The translations under genes and the position numbers were made by a program. 64,000 bases of DNA from Firmicutes bacterium UBA5201 (GTDB taxonomy: Bacteria > Bacillota > Clostridia > Peptostreptococcales > Acidaminobacteraceae). Location: contig DHVT01000026.1 in assembly GCA_002412775.1 (NCBI GenBank), forward strand, positions 62,001 through 126,000. The letters run 5' to 3'. Positions 43,504-51,826 of the stretch are shown in pieces (the first letter of the stretch is position 1; each line of letters starts with the position of its first letter). Under the pieces are notes generated by a model. That model did no database searches. It saw nothing but the letters and a program-made list of their open reading frames with translations, and was not told the DNA's origin.

Positions 43504-44730
43504 TTATTTGTTCAATATCTTCTCAACCATTGGAGCCTTTAATCTTGAACCAGGATTGAAATCTGTACCGATCAGCGGCATCGCGTATTTTTTGAAGGCT
43601 TCAGTGACATTGTTGCCTTCCGCATTGATGAACTCATCAGGCATATGCTTTGTTTTTGCTGCTATCTCTTTGAGATCCACCAATCTGAAATCAATGGCAT
43701 AATCGCCTTTTCTTTCCATGACGACTGAACCATCCAAATTGTCGATCAAAGCGTATTGAACCGCTTTTTCAGCAACTTCTCTCGCTTCTTTTTGATCTGT
43801 ATCAGAAACGCAACCGAGGAATGAACGTTGCATATAACCGAGCGTATCGGCTCTAACTCTGCCGATGCCGAGTTTTTCTTTCACTTCAGCCACAAGAAGA
43901 TCTCCAAGTGCGCCAGTTCCAGAGAGTTGAACATTACCATGCGCATCTCTTTCGACATTTTCCTGTAATTTGGTCACAATTGCCTCGCCCTTGTCATCCT
44001 GGATCCCTTCGGATACAGCGACGATACATCTGCCGTACTTGTCGTAGACTTTCTTGACATCCGCAAGGAAATTATCAATCACAAATGGACGCTCAGGGAA
44101 GTAAATCAGATGTGGACCATCCTCTTCATAAACTTTGCCGAGTGATGCCGCTCCTGTGAGGAATCCGGCATGTCTGCCCATGATGACACCGATATAGACG
44201 CCAGAGAGCGCACGGTTGTCATAGTTGATGCCAGTAAACGCTGAAGCGACATATCTTGCAGCCGAGCCAAATCCAGGTGTATGGTCGTTGATCACAAGAT
44301 CGTTGTCCACAGTCTTTGGAATATGAACGGCTCTGAAATCGTAATTTTGATTTTTCGCTTCTTCGTTGACGATTCTCACTGTATCCGATGAGTCATTTCC
44401 TCCGATATAGAAAAAGAAACGAATATTATGTGCTTTCATGGATTCGAACATTTTCTTGCAAAATTCCGGAGTCGGTTTCACCCTTGTGGACAAAAGCGCA
44501 GATGAAGGTGTTTTGGCAACAGCTTCGAGGTTTGCCACAGTTTCTCTTGTCAGGTCCATGAATTCTTCATTCACTATGCCTTCAACGCCGTGTACAGCAC
44601 CGTAGATTCTTTCCACCTGTGCATAACGTCTTGCTTCCAGTACGACACCCACCAATGATTGGTTGATGACTGCAGTCGGTCCGCCACCTTGCGCGACCAA
44701 CAAATTGCCTCTTAAAATCTCATTACTCAT
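43504..44730 (-). CDS. pfp: 6-phosphofructokinase, pyrophosphate-type
   Basis: A 408-residue PFK. GGGPTAVINQS opens the protein. The donor-site residues read GGND at 110-113, with Asp where ATP-dependent enzymes have Gly, and PKTVDND at 138-144, with Lys where ATP enzymes have Gly. Both are the accepted markers of the PPi-dependent group. It interconverts fructose 6-phosphate and fructose 1,6-bisphosphate, a reversible PPi-saving step common in anaerobes. A GGGAGG site precedes the ATG. Whether ATP is also used is not provable here. Confidence 0.88.
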   Translation of the reverse strand: MSNEILRGNLLVAQGGGPTAVINQSLVGVVLEARRYAQVERIYGAVHGVEGIVNEEFMDLTRETVANLEAVAKTPSSALLSTRVKPTPEFCKKMFESMKAHNIRFFFYIGGNDSSDTVRIVNEEAKNQNYDFRAVHIPKTVDNDLVINDHTPGFGSAARYVASAFTGINYDNRALSGVYIGVIMGRHAGFLTGAASLGKVYEEDGPHLIYFPERPFVIDNFLADVKKVYDKYGRCIVAVSEGIQDDKGEAIVTKLQENVERDAHGNVQLSGTGALGDLLVAEVKEKLGIGRVRADTLGYMQRSFLGCVSDTDQKEAREVAEKAVQYALIDNLDGSVVMERKGDYAIDFRLVDLKEIAAKTKHMPDEFINAEGNNVTEAFKKYAMPLIGTDFNPGSRLKAPMVEKILNK

Positions 44731-44744
44731 ATTTTCCTCCCACT

Positions 44745-46259
44745 TTACAGGTTATAAATTTTCGAATATTTCTCTTCCAAATAATCACAGTAGTATTTGG
44801 AGTTCAAACGCTCCCCTGTGATCAGTTCAATCAGTTCCGTCGGTTTCTTAAGAGAACCATAGTGATGGACCTTCTTATTCAACCATTCCGTCAGTGGCTT
44901 GAAATTTCCCTCTTTGAGACAAGAATCCACATCGATATCCTTGCGGATATAATGTGCAAGCTGTGCCGCATAAGCACTACCAAGTGCGTAAGTTGGAAAA
45001 TAACCAAACAAACCTTCGGACCAATGAACATCCTGAAGGACGCCCAAACCGTCATTTTCCGGTGTGACGCCAAGATAAGATGCCATTTTTTCATTCCAAA
45101 CTCTTGGCAGATCCGCCACTTTGATGCTGCCATCGATCAAACCCAGTTCGATTTCATAGCGCAACATGATGTGAAGCGAGTAAGTCAGTTCATCCGCTTC
45201 AATACGGATCAAAGACGGCTCCACTTTGTTCATACCTTCATAAAAATCCTTGAATGCAATTCCTTTAAGCTGCTCCTCAAATTCATCCTTCACTATCGGG
45301 AACAAATAGCCGAGAAAAGCTTCACTCAAGACAAAATTATTCTCGAAAATTCGAGATTGCGACTCATGGATGCCGTTTGAAGTGCCTGTCGCCAAAAATG
45401 TGCCGCTCAGTTCTTTTGATATGTTTTGCTCATAAATGGCGTGTCCGCCTTCATGCGCTGTGCTGAGCAGTGCGGATTTGAAATCATTCTCATGAAAACG
45501 TGTCGTCAGTCTGACATCATCAATATCCACAGCCATGGTGAAAGGATGCACACTTTCTTTGAACCAACCTCTCTCAAGGTCATATCCAAGCATAGGCAAC
45601 AACATTTTCGATAGTTTTTCCTGCTTGTCCTTAGGATAAAACTTCGATAGAAATGCTGTATCAATGCTCTTGCCACTCTCAGAAATTCTCTTCAAAAGTG
45701 GGACAATACGAGCTCTAAGCTCATCAAAGAACACGTTCAATTGGTCGACTGTCATTCCCTCTTCAAAATCATCGATGTAAAGATTGTAGGGATGCCCTTC
45801 ATAGCCTCTGTATTCTGCGAATTTCAACAAATAATCTATGACCTGCTTCAAGTAGGGTTCAAACATTGCGAAATCGGAATTCTCTTTCGCATCTTCCCAT
45901 ACCATTGATGATTTGGATGTCAATGCATTGTATTTTTGGAATTCATCCATCGGAATCTTAGTCAGCTTGTCAAATTCTTTTTTTGTGTTGCTTATGAGTA
46001 CGCGCTCTGTTTCACCAAATTCGTCCAAATGTTCCATCAGGTCATCCAGATCTTGTTTCATTTGGTCATTGACCAACATCTGATAAGCAAAGCCACTTAC
46101 AGTTCCTATCGCTTTGCTTCTCGCATCAGCACCGCTCTTTGGAGCGCCCGTGGAAGCGTCCCAAAACAGGATGGAAGATGCGTATTGTAACGCGATACTT
46201 TTTTCTTGAGCTTCATTAAAGCGTTTGAGTGCATCATTTAAATTCGTATTCTCTACCAT
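44745..46259 (-). CDS. M32 carboxypeptidase (Taq type)
   Basis: About 504 residues, the usual M32 size, with the HExxH zinc motif in STAHEGGHAIYEQN and the later Glu in GIHESQSRIFENNF. It is a cytosolic zinc carboxypeptidase of broad specificity in peptide turnover. The ATG at 46259 follows AAGGAG; the longer frame to 46307 lacks a site. It is just upstream of PFK on the same strand (14 bp), though the two functions are unrelated. Confidence 0.92.
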   Translation of the reverse strand: MVENTNLNDALKRFNEAQEKSIALQYASSILFWDASTGAPKSGADARSKAIGTVSGFAYQMLVNDQMKQDLDDLMEHLDEFGETERVLISNTKKEFDKLTKIPMDEFQKYNALTSKSSMVWEDAKENSDFAMFEPYLKQVIDYLLKFAEYRGYEGHPYNLYIDDFEEGMTVDQLNVFFDELRARIVPLLKRISESGKSIDTAFLSKFYPKDKQEKLSKMLLPMLGYDLERGWFKESVHPFTMAVDIDDVRLTTRFHENDFKSALLSTAHEGGHAIYEQNISKELSGTFLATGTSNGIHESQSRIFENNFVLSEAFLGYLFPIVKDEFEEQLKGIAFKDFYEGMNKVEPSLIRIEADELTYSLHIMLRYEIELGLIDGSIKVADLPRVWNEKMASYLGVTPENDGLGVLQDVHWSEGLFGYFPTYALGSAYAAQLAHYIRKDIDVDSCLKEGNFKPLTEWLNKKVHHYGSLKKPTELIELITGERLNSKYYCDYLEEKYSKIYNL

Positions 46260-46403
46260 TACACTTACTCCTTCTAGACATTTGTATGTGTATATGACTC
46301 TACCCAAGTACTCTACGATTATAACAAAAAAATATTGATGTTGAAACCTTTTAATGTGTGTGATAAACTTGTTTTTGATATTTTATATCCTAAGGAGGAC
46401 AAT

Positions 46404-46913
46404 ATGTCATTATTTGATCAATGGAATGCACTCTTGGAAGGCAAAGGCCTGAACAAAGCGCAATCAGATGAATTTTGGAATGCCTATCTGGCACATGAGA
46501 AGCATATCTACGAAACAATTTTAACCGCAAAGAACACTAAAATCGAAGGTACGCTGAAAGCTTTTGGAGAAGTGCATGAACTTGAGCCCCTTCTCGCACT
46601 TGGATTCATCGATGGCGTCAGCTCAAGTTTGACTGAAGAAGTCGATCTTGAAAACATGACAGATGAAACAGAACTGGATCTCACGATCGATTTCGAAAAA
46701 CTGTACTTCAATATGCACAAAGCCAAAGCGGAATGGTTATATACCATCGAAGCTTGGGACGAGATTCTCACAAAAGAGCAACAAAGAGACATCAAGAAAA
46801 ACTACGTGGACACTGTTACAGTCCGCATTGAAAACAAAATAGGCAGAAACGACCCATGTCCGTGTGGCAGTGGGAAGAAATATAAGAAATGTTGTATTGA
46901 CAAGGAGCTTTAA
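46404..46913 (+). CDS. SEC-C motif protein
   Basis: About 169 residues. The C-terminus has the SEC-C zinc-binding motif [16 protein letters not shown] (about 147-162), known from SecA tails and many stand-alone proteins. The N-terminal 140 residues are acidic and helical with no other family recognised. The start at 46404 follows AAGGAGGACAAT perfectly. SEC-C proteins probably contact ribosomes or protein partners. The stop is inside the first hairpin of the unusual intergenic array that follows. Confidence 0.82.
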   Translation: MSLFDQWNALLEGKGLNKAQSDEFWNAYLAHEKHIYETILTAKNTKIEGTLKAFGEVHELEPLLALGFIDGVSSSLTEEVDLENMTDETELDLTIDFEKLYFNMHKAKAEWLYTIEAWDEILTKEQQRDIKKNYVDTVTVRIENKIGRNDPCPCGSGKKYKKCCIDKEL

Positions 46914-47207
46914 TCGCCCCTTGGGCGTTTAGAGCTCCTTGTCGGTGGTTTTGCGGACCCTAGTCCGCAGTGGTTTTTGCCACTCTTCGAGTGAGCAAGT
47001 GGTTTTTCGCACTTGTCAGTGCTAAGTGGTTGGGAAAGTCAAAGTCAAAGACATAAAAAAAGCATCTCGAATACTCAAATGAGTATCGAAGATGCTTTTT
47101 TGATTTTCCTAACTGCTGCACTCGCAGAGTGCAACACCAACTACGCTCGGAGAGCGTAAAACCACTGCGGACCCTAGTCCGCAAAACCACCGCGCCAGGC
47201 GAACGCC
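46901..47207. repeat. Symmetric array of short hairpins joined by GTGGTTTT linkers
   Basis: The gap between two convergent genes is almost entirely built of hairpins. Left to right they are: CAAGGAGCT/AGCTCCTTG (46901-46941, with inner CGCCC/GGGCG), GCGGAC-CCTA-GTCCGC (46953-46968), CACTC/GAGTG (46981-46993), GCACT/AGTGC (47009-47022), a central terminator stem, TGCACTC/GAGTGCA (47117-47133), ACGCTC/GAGCGT (47143-47157), GCGGAC/GTCCGC again (47167-47182) and GGCG/CGCC (47198-47207). Left linkers read RGTGGTTTT (46944, 46969, 46998, 47025); right linkers read AAAACCAC (47158, 47183). The two GCGGAC units sit in arms of about 34 bp in inverted orientation. Confidence 0.8.
47055..47101. terminator. 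Bidirectional terminator at the centre of the hairpin array
   Basis: Arms GCATCTCGAATACTC and GAGTATCGAAGATGC pair except for a 3-nt internal loop, around AAAT, with A and T runs on either side. It is the functional terminator of the array. Confidence 0.8.
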
Positions 47208-47213
47208 CAGCGC

Positions 47214-48167
47214 CTACTCTTCCTTCCCATACCTAGAACGATAAAGTCTCCTTCTGTCGAGGACGAATACGGGATCGGTGAATTTATCATCGTCCATATC
47301 CTTGAGGGCTTTGTTCATATCGTACATGCGGGCGTCCACCATATCCAGATAGTGTAAAAGTTCCGCTTCGGGAATCAATGGTTTTTTCGGACTTCCGAAT
47401 TCAGGTTCGTAATGATGTGAAAGAATCATGTGTTGGATCAATAGTGACAGTTCTTTATCGATGCCAAGTTGTTCAGCGACTCGATCGATTCTTTTGATGC
47501 CCATGATGATGTGCCCTAAAAGTTGTCCTTCCATGGAATAATCATCCACAACACCCACTTCGGTGGCGTTCATCTCATTGATTTTTTCTATGTCATGTAA
47601 AATGACGCCTGCGAAGACAAGGTCACGGTTCACGTTTTTGTAAATGTCACATAATGCGTCCGCAGAACGCAGCATCCTCAGAATGTGATACAGCAGACCG
47701 CTCTTTATGGCGTGGTGATTGGATTTTGCGGCGGGATAATACATCAATTCGGTTTCAAAGGATTCCACAATGGTCAGAACCAATCTTCTCACTTCTTCAG
47801 ATTCCATCTTGCCTATGAACGATAAAATCTCATCATACATGACTGAGGCTTCGATCGGAGCTGTAGGTATGAACTGGCTGTAATCCACCTCATCCTCTTC
47901 CAGGGTTCCCCTGATCTTGATGATTTTCAGTTGAACGGTACTTTGCCACTGTGTGACAGTGGCTTGTACCTTGACGATTTCACCAGGATTGTAAATGGTC
48001 TCGACATCGCCCTTTGCATCCCAAAGTTTTGCGTTCACTTCACCTGAAATATCCTGCAAAGTAAAATCTATATACGGTTTGTTGGCGCTTGATGTTTTGA
48101 CGTTTTTCGCTTTTACCAAGTAAAATGCCGTTACCTCTTCTCCAACCTTCAAATCTTTAATTAACAC
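47214..48167 (-). CDS. yhaM: 3'-5' exoribonuclease YhaM-like (OB-fold plus HD)
   Basis: A 317-residue protein: N-terminal OB-fold nucleic-acid-binding domain (about 10-100, with DFTLQDISGEVNAKLWDAKG) and HD hydrolase domain (about 150-280) with NHHAIKSGLLYHILRML, then FAGVILHDIEKINE. This matches YhaM of Firmicutes, a single-strand 3'-5' exonuclease. The start is a GTG at 48167 with GGAGAG upstream. It ends against the hairpin array. Confidence 0.87.
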   Translation of the reverse strand: MLIKDLKVGEEVTAFYLVKAKNVKTSSANKPYIDFTLQDISGEVNAKLWDAKGDVETIYNPGEIVKVQATVTQWQSTVQLKIIKIRGTLEEDEVDYSQFIPTAPIEASVMYDEILSFIGKMESEEVRRLVLTIVESFETELMYYPAAKSNHHAIKSGLLYHILRMLRSADALCDIYKNVNRDLVFAGVILHDIEKINEMNATEVGVVDDYSMEGQLLGHIIMGIKRIDRVAEQLGIDKELSLLIQHMILSHHYEPEFGSPKKPLIPEAELLHYLDMVDARMYDMNKALKDMDDDKFTDPVFVLDRRRLYRSRYGKEE

Positions 48168-48222
48168 GGGGCATCTCTCCTTCTTTTTCTTAAACCATTA
48201 TACTTGATTACATTTCATCTGT

Positions 48223-49578
48223 CTATTGAAGGAGCTCAAAAACAAATTGAGCCAGGTCCGCAAGATGTTCCAAATCAATAGATGCATCAATAGTGTCGTA
48301 TGGTGTGTGATAATACCTCTTGTCGAATTCTATCAAAGTCACTGCGGGGAATCCCGCTTGCTCAAATGGGAAATGGTCACTTGCTCCAATATTGCTGGTA
48401 ATGGCGTTCAAGCCATAATCCTGAGCGTTGTTTAAGATCCACTCTGAAAGTTCCGCCGATTGGGGATGGGTGGTGCTGATTTCGAACTCTATGGGAATAT
48501 TCGAACCCAACATGTCCATGTTGATGATTTTAAATTTGTCGACGTCCAAAAAACCTGCCCTTACAAAGGCGGTCGACCCATGAAGGCCTTCTTCCTCGCC
48601 ATTGAATGCGATGAAGTAATAATCCAGTTCCTGTTCACCCCTGCGCACCATCGCTTCGGCTATTGCCATCATAGCGCTGACGCCCGAAGCATTGTCCAGT
48701 GCGCCATAGTTGACTGTTCCGTCCAAATTGTCACCCAGGTGGTCAAAATGGGCGGAAATGACGTAGCCATGATCCGCTTTGCCGTCAATCATCCCTACGA
48801 CATTGGAGACTTCAACCCGTCTCAAGTCAGCAGTGGTAGAAACGCGAAGGTATTTTTCCTCAGAATCCTTGATTGTTTGAAATGCATCAGGAGATACCCT
48901 GTAGATCAGAACGCCATTTTCATTGTCATTTTGACGCATCAACCCGGTAAATGGTGACAGGATGAAGTGGCCATTGTTCAATTGATCGGATTCATAGACG
49001 ATTACTTTGGGCTTCCTTTCGGACGCCAATACCATCTTGAAAAACACATCATAACTGTATGTGCCGGTTGCATTTCTCGAGAAGACCCAGATGTCATCAC
49101 TAGTGAGGTCCGCTACTTTATTGATCGCGAAAGGATCATCGATGATGGTGTATGCTCCTTCAAATGCTCCTATTCCCATTGCGAAATCCCTAGCGATGTA
49201 TTCTGTGAAGTCATCCCCGAAATCAAACTTGTGGACACTTTCACCATTGACATCCACAATTTCGAGTTCGGTCACCTTTTGCTTAATGGGCACCAACATA
49301 TCGAATCCGTGAAGATAGGATGTGGCAAACTCGGGAGCGACCAGCCCAATGGCTTCCATTTCGCTTCTCAGGAACTCCTCTGCCTTCTTGTTGCCTTCGG
49401 TTCCTGTCAATCTTCCTGTGAATTCCTCAGACACCAGCTTTTCCAGTATGGTGGTGACGTATTGTGGATCGACAGAGACCTCTTCGATGATCTCCGCTTT
49501 TGAAACGGGCTTTCCGCAGGCTGACATTGATAGGACCATTGCCAACATGATGATTGCATATATTTTTTTATGGTTCAT
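48223..49578 (-). CDS. Lipoprotein M28-family zinc peptidase
   Basis: A 451-residue protein with a lipoprotein signal (lipobox LSMSAC, Cys21). The C-terminal M28 domain (about 240-450) has the two-zinc ligands: SAHFDHLG, GALDNASG, NGEEEGLHGS, INMDMLGS and SDHFPFE. The central part holds a PA-like insert. It is an extracytoplasmic aminopeptidase acting at the outer face of the membrane. GGAGGCGCAA precedes the ATG. Confidence 0.9.
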   Translation of the reverse strand: MNHKKIYAIIMLAMVLSMSACGKPVSKAEIIEEVSVDPQYVTTILEKLVSEEFTGRLTGTEGNKKAEEFLRSEMEAIGLVAPEFATSYLHGFDMLVPIKQKVTELEIVDVNGESVHKFDFGDDFTEYIARDFAMGIGAFEGAYTIIDDPFAINKVADLTSDDIWVFSRNATGTYSYDVFFKMVLASERKPKVIVYESDQLNNGHFILSPFTGLMRQNDNENGVLIYRVSPDAFQTIKDSEEKYLRVSTTADLRRVEVSNVVGMIDGKADHGYVISAHFDHLGDNLDGTVNYGALDNASGVSAMMAIAEAMVRRGEQELDYYFIAFNGEEEGLHGSTAFVRAGFLDVDKFKIINMDMLGSNIPIEFEISTTHPQSAELSEWILNNAQDYGLNAITSNIGASDHFPFEQAGFPAVTLIEFDKRYYHTPYDTIDASIDLEHLADLAQFVFELLQ

Positions 49579-49610
49579 TTGCGCCTCCAGGTAACATGCT
49601 CTTATGTAAT

Positions 49611-49643
49611 AAAGCTCTGATCACTTTGAGGCGTCAGAGCTTT
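49611..49643. terminator. Hairpin after the parvulin gene
   Basis: A perfect 10-bp stem AAAGCTCTGA / TCAGAGCTTT with 13-nt loop lies between the parvulin and M28 genes on the minus strand. T-runs are short, so termination may be weak. Confidence 0.55.
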
Positions 49644-49653
49644 AGTTTTAAGT

Positions 49654-50397
49654 CTATATCTTTTCTATTGTATATTTTTCTTTCAAAGCTTCCACTTTTG
49701 AAAGGTATTCGTTGTTTTGCTTTTGAACCAGCAATTGCTGCTTGATTTGTGGCATCACTTCTTCAAGGGACTGAACTTCAGCACTTTTTTCAGCTTTTTT
49801 CTGAATCAGATGGTATCCGAATTGGGTTTGAACCGGTTCAGACAACTCATCCATTGAAATGCTGAATGCGACTTCTTCGAACTCCGGAACCATTTGGCCT
49901 CTTTGGAAGAAACCCAAATCTCCGCCTTGTTGGCTGGATGGACACTTTGAATATTGCTTTGCAGCGTCTTCAAAACTGAGTCCTTCATTGATTTCGACCA
50001 CGATTCGATCCGCTTCTTCTTTAGTGTCCACTAAAATGTGAGAAGCCTGAACTTGAGGTTGGGCTTTGAAATAATGCATATTCTCGTTGTAGAATACCGC
50101 AGCTTCCTCTTCAGTGACCGTTACGCCTTCTATCAAAGTTTTGATGTTGAATTGCTTGAGTAAGCCTTCTTTCATCTTTTCGAGCTCTATTTGAAATGCT
50201 TCTGTGGCTTCCACGTTCGATTCCACAGCTTCCGCATAAAACAGCTCTTGGTAAATCAATTCATCCAACAGGCGTTCCTTGCCTTCCTCACCTTGAAATT
50301 GAGACTGAACCTGTTGTCCAAGTGATCCGTAAAAAGTGTTGAAATCCTGATCAGTGATTTCTCTACCGTTGACTTTCGCCAATACTTTTGAAGTCAT
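49654..50397 (-). CDS. Parvulin-type peptidyl-prolyl isomerase (SurA/PpiC-like)
   Basis: About 247 residues. An N-terminal SurA_N-like helical part is followed by a rotamase domain (about 120-215): QVQASHILVDTKEEADRI, then YSKCPSSQQGGDLGFFQRGQM, and FGYHLIQ. No signal peptide or lipobox is visible from the chosen start (50397, with AAAGGAGAATT), so it is cytosolic unless the N-terminus is missed. It catalyses cis-trans proline isomerisation in folding. Confidence 0.88.
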   Translation of the reverse strand: MTSKVLAKVNGREITDQDFNTFYGSLGQQVQSQFQGEEGKERLLDELIYQELFYAEAVESNVEATEAFQIELEKMKEGLLKQFNIKTLIEGVTVTEEEAAVFYNENMHYFKAQPQVQASHILVDTKEEADRIVVEINEGLSFEDAAKQYSKCPSSQQGGDLGFFQRGQMVPEFEEVAFSISMDELSEPVQTQFGYHLIQKKAEKSAEVQSLEEVMPQIKQQLLVQKQNNEYLSKVEALKEKYTIEKI

Positions 50398-50504
50398 ATA
50401 ATTCTCCTTTCGGTTATTAAGCTGTCGCTTACAGTGAAACAGCCATCCGATGTCTATCATACCAAAAAAAACATCAAATGGCTACTTACTCGCTACAATT
50501 TTGT

Positions 50505-50627
50505 CTGTGAACTACCCACCACTTAAATTTTAATGAATTTTGAAGTGTGGGCTTCATGGTCAATATGACTAACGCCACAAGTTTACCCATGCTCAAAAGG
50601 CTGTTCCCGCCTCAAGGTCCCACTGGA
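50505..50627 (-). ncRNA. Putative omega-RNA scaffold / right end of the TnpB element
   Basis: By analogy with characterised TnpB systems, the RNA starts near the tnpB 3' end, continues through the right end, and takes its guide from DNA beyond the tip. The region is highly structured, with CCTTGAGGCGGGAACAGCC (minus strand) followed by a terminal hairpin. The end and guide are inferred. Confidence 0.5.
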
Positions 50628-51701
50628 TTAGGTAACTAATTTCAGTAAGTTTTTTGCTGCATTCACATCCCTGTCGTGTGATACGCCGCAGTTAGGACAA
50701 ATCCACTGTCTGACTTTAAGATTCTTCACCAATGGATTCTTATGGCCACAATCAGAGCAAAGTTGACTGCTTGCGTAGTTTGATGGTGCTACAGTAAGTT
50801 GTCGGCCATACCAGTTGGACTTGTATTCAAGTAATCGCCTGAACTCGGCCCACGATACTTCACTGATGGCCTTTGCCAGTTTGTGGTTTTTAAGCATATT
50901 CTTCACCCTCAGGTCCTCTATGCCCAATGCTTGGTTTTCGCGTATGAGTATAGTGGACGTTTTGTGGAGGAAGTCGTTTCTTTGGTTTTTGATTTTCTCA
51001 TGAAGCCTTGCCACTTTTAGACGTGCCTTGTAACGGTTTTTACTGCCTTTTTGTTTGCGGGATAAATTCCTCTGAAGTCTAATGAGGCGTTTTTCAGACT
51101 TTCTGAGCCACTTGGGGTTATCTATGAACTCGCCCGTGGAGAGTGTCGCAAAAGTCTTTATACCTACGTCAATACCTATAGAATCAGACGCTTTGGGTAG
51201 AGGCATGATTTCTTCGTTCACTAATATAGATGCATAATACTTGCCTGTGGGGGTCTTTGAAATGGTGCAAGATCTAATATCGCCGAGAAGTGGTCTATGC
51301 ACTTTAATTTTGATCCTGGACTTCAGTTTCGGCACTTTAAGTAGACCATCTTCTATGGAAACAGTTCCCTTTTGATTGTTGGTTGTGAAACTGAAATAAT
51401 TTTTTTTCTTGCTTTTATACTTGGGAAAGCCTACTTTTTTATCCCTGAAAAAGTTTTTATAAGCCTTTTGAAGGTTGAGTTGTTCATTCGCAAGAGCAAG
51501 ACTATCCACTTCCTTTAGCCATGGAAAGTCGCTTTTATACTGGGCGGGCGTGTTGTTTAGTGTTTGACCTGTTTGTTTGTAATGTTCAATTTTGTCATAA
51601 AGCATCTTATTGTAAATAAAGCGCGCAGCACCAAAAGTGTTGGAAAGAAATAGTACTTGCTCTTTATTAGGGTAGATACGATACTTATAGGCCCTTAACA
51701 T
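50628..51701 (-). CDS. tnpB: TnpB, RNA-guided transposon endonuclease
   Basis: A 357-residue TnpB. RuvC residues are intact: Asp178 in GIDVGIKT, Glu262 in GIEDLRV, Asp345 in DRDVNAAKN. The zinc finger has Cys315, Cys318, Cys335 and Cys338. The HTH N-terminus starts RAYKYRIYPNKEQ. It is therefore likely to be an active nuclease. The frame is uninterrupted and a GGAGG site precedes the ATG. Confidence 0.93.
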   Translation of the reverse strand: MLRAYKYRIYPNKEQVLFLSNTFGAARFIYNKMLYDKIEHYKQTGQTLNNTPAQYKSDFPWLKEVDSLALANEQLNLQKAYKNFFRDKKVGFPKYKSKKKNYFSFTTNNQKGTVSIEDGLLKVPKLKSRIKIKVHRPLLGDIRSCTISKTPTGKYYASILVNEEIMPLPKASDSIGIDVGIKTFATLSTGEFIDNPKWLRKSEKRLIRLQRNLSRKQKGSKNRYKARLKVARLHEKIKNQRNDFLHKTSTILIRENQALGIEDLRVKNMLKNHKLAKAISEVSWAEFRRLLEYKSNWYGRQLTVAPSNYASSQLCSDCGHKNPLVKNLKVRQWICPNCGVSHDRDVNAAKNLLKLVT

Positions 51702-51826
51702 GGATTCACCTCCTTCTGATACTTATAACATAACATATTTTACATAAAAAGAACATACGTTCTTAAAAAAAGCCAATTCATCCCCCTCTTAAACTTGTTG
51801 TTTTGAAGTGGGGGACTTCTTGGATA

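Larger units (their letters stand above)
50505..51826 (-). mobile_element. TnpB-only IS200/IS605-like (IS1341-type) element
   Basis: A tnpB gene flanked by subterminal hairpins. Left-end hairpin is at 51783-51815 (CCCCCTCTT ... GAAGTGGGGG) and right-end hairpin at 50515-50551 (CCCACCACTT / AAGTGTGGG). There is no TnpA transposase gene, so it needs one in trans. Exact tips are not resolved; bounds are approximate. It lies between the HDOD gene (stop at 51827-51829) and the parvulin gene. Confidence 0.75.

Noticed and set aside
46901..47207. CRISPR array
   Set aside because: Repeats are short linkers around different self-complementary stems, reversed about a centre, with no constant direct repeat/spacer structure and no cas genes.
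48460..49503. Two long frames antisense to the M28 peptidase
   Set aside because: The minus-strand gene has signal peptide, zinc ligands and AGGAGG site; the antisense frames have none.
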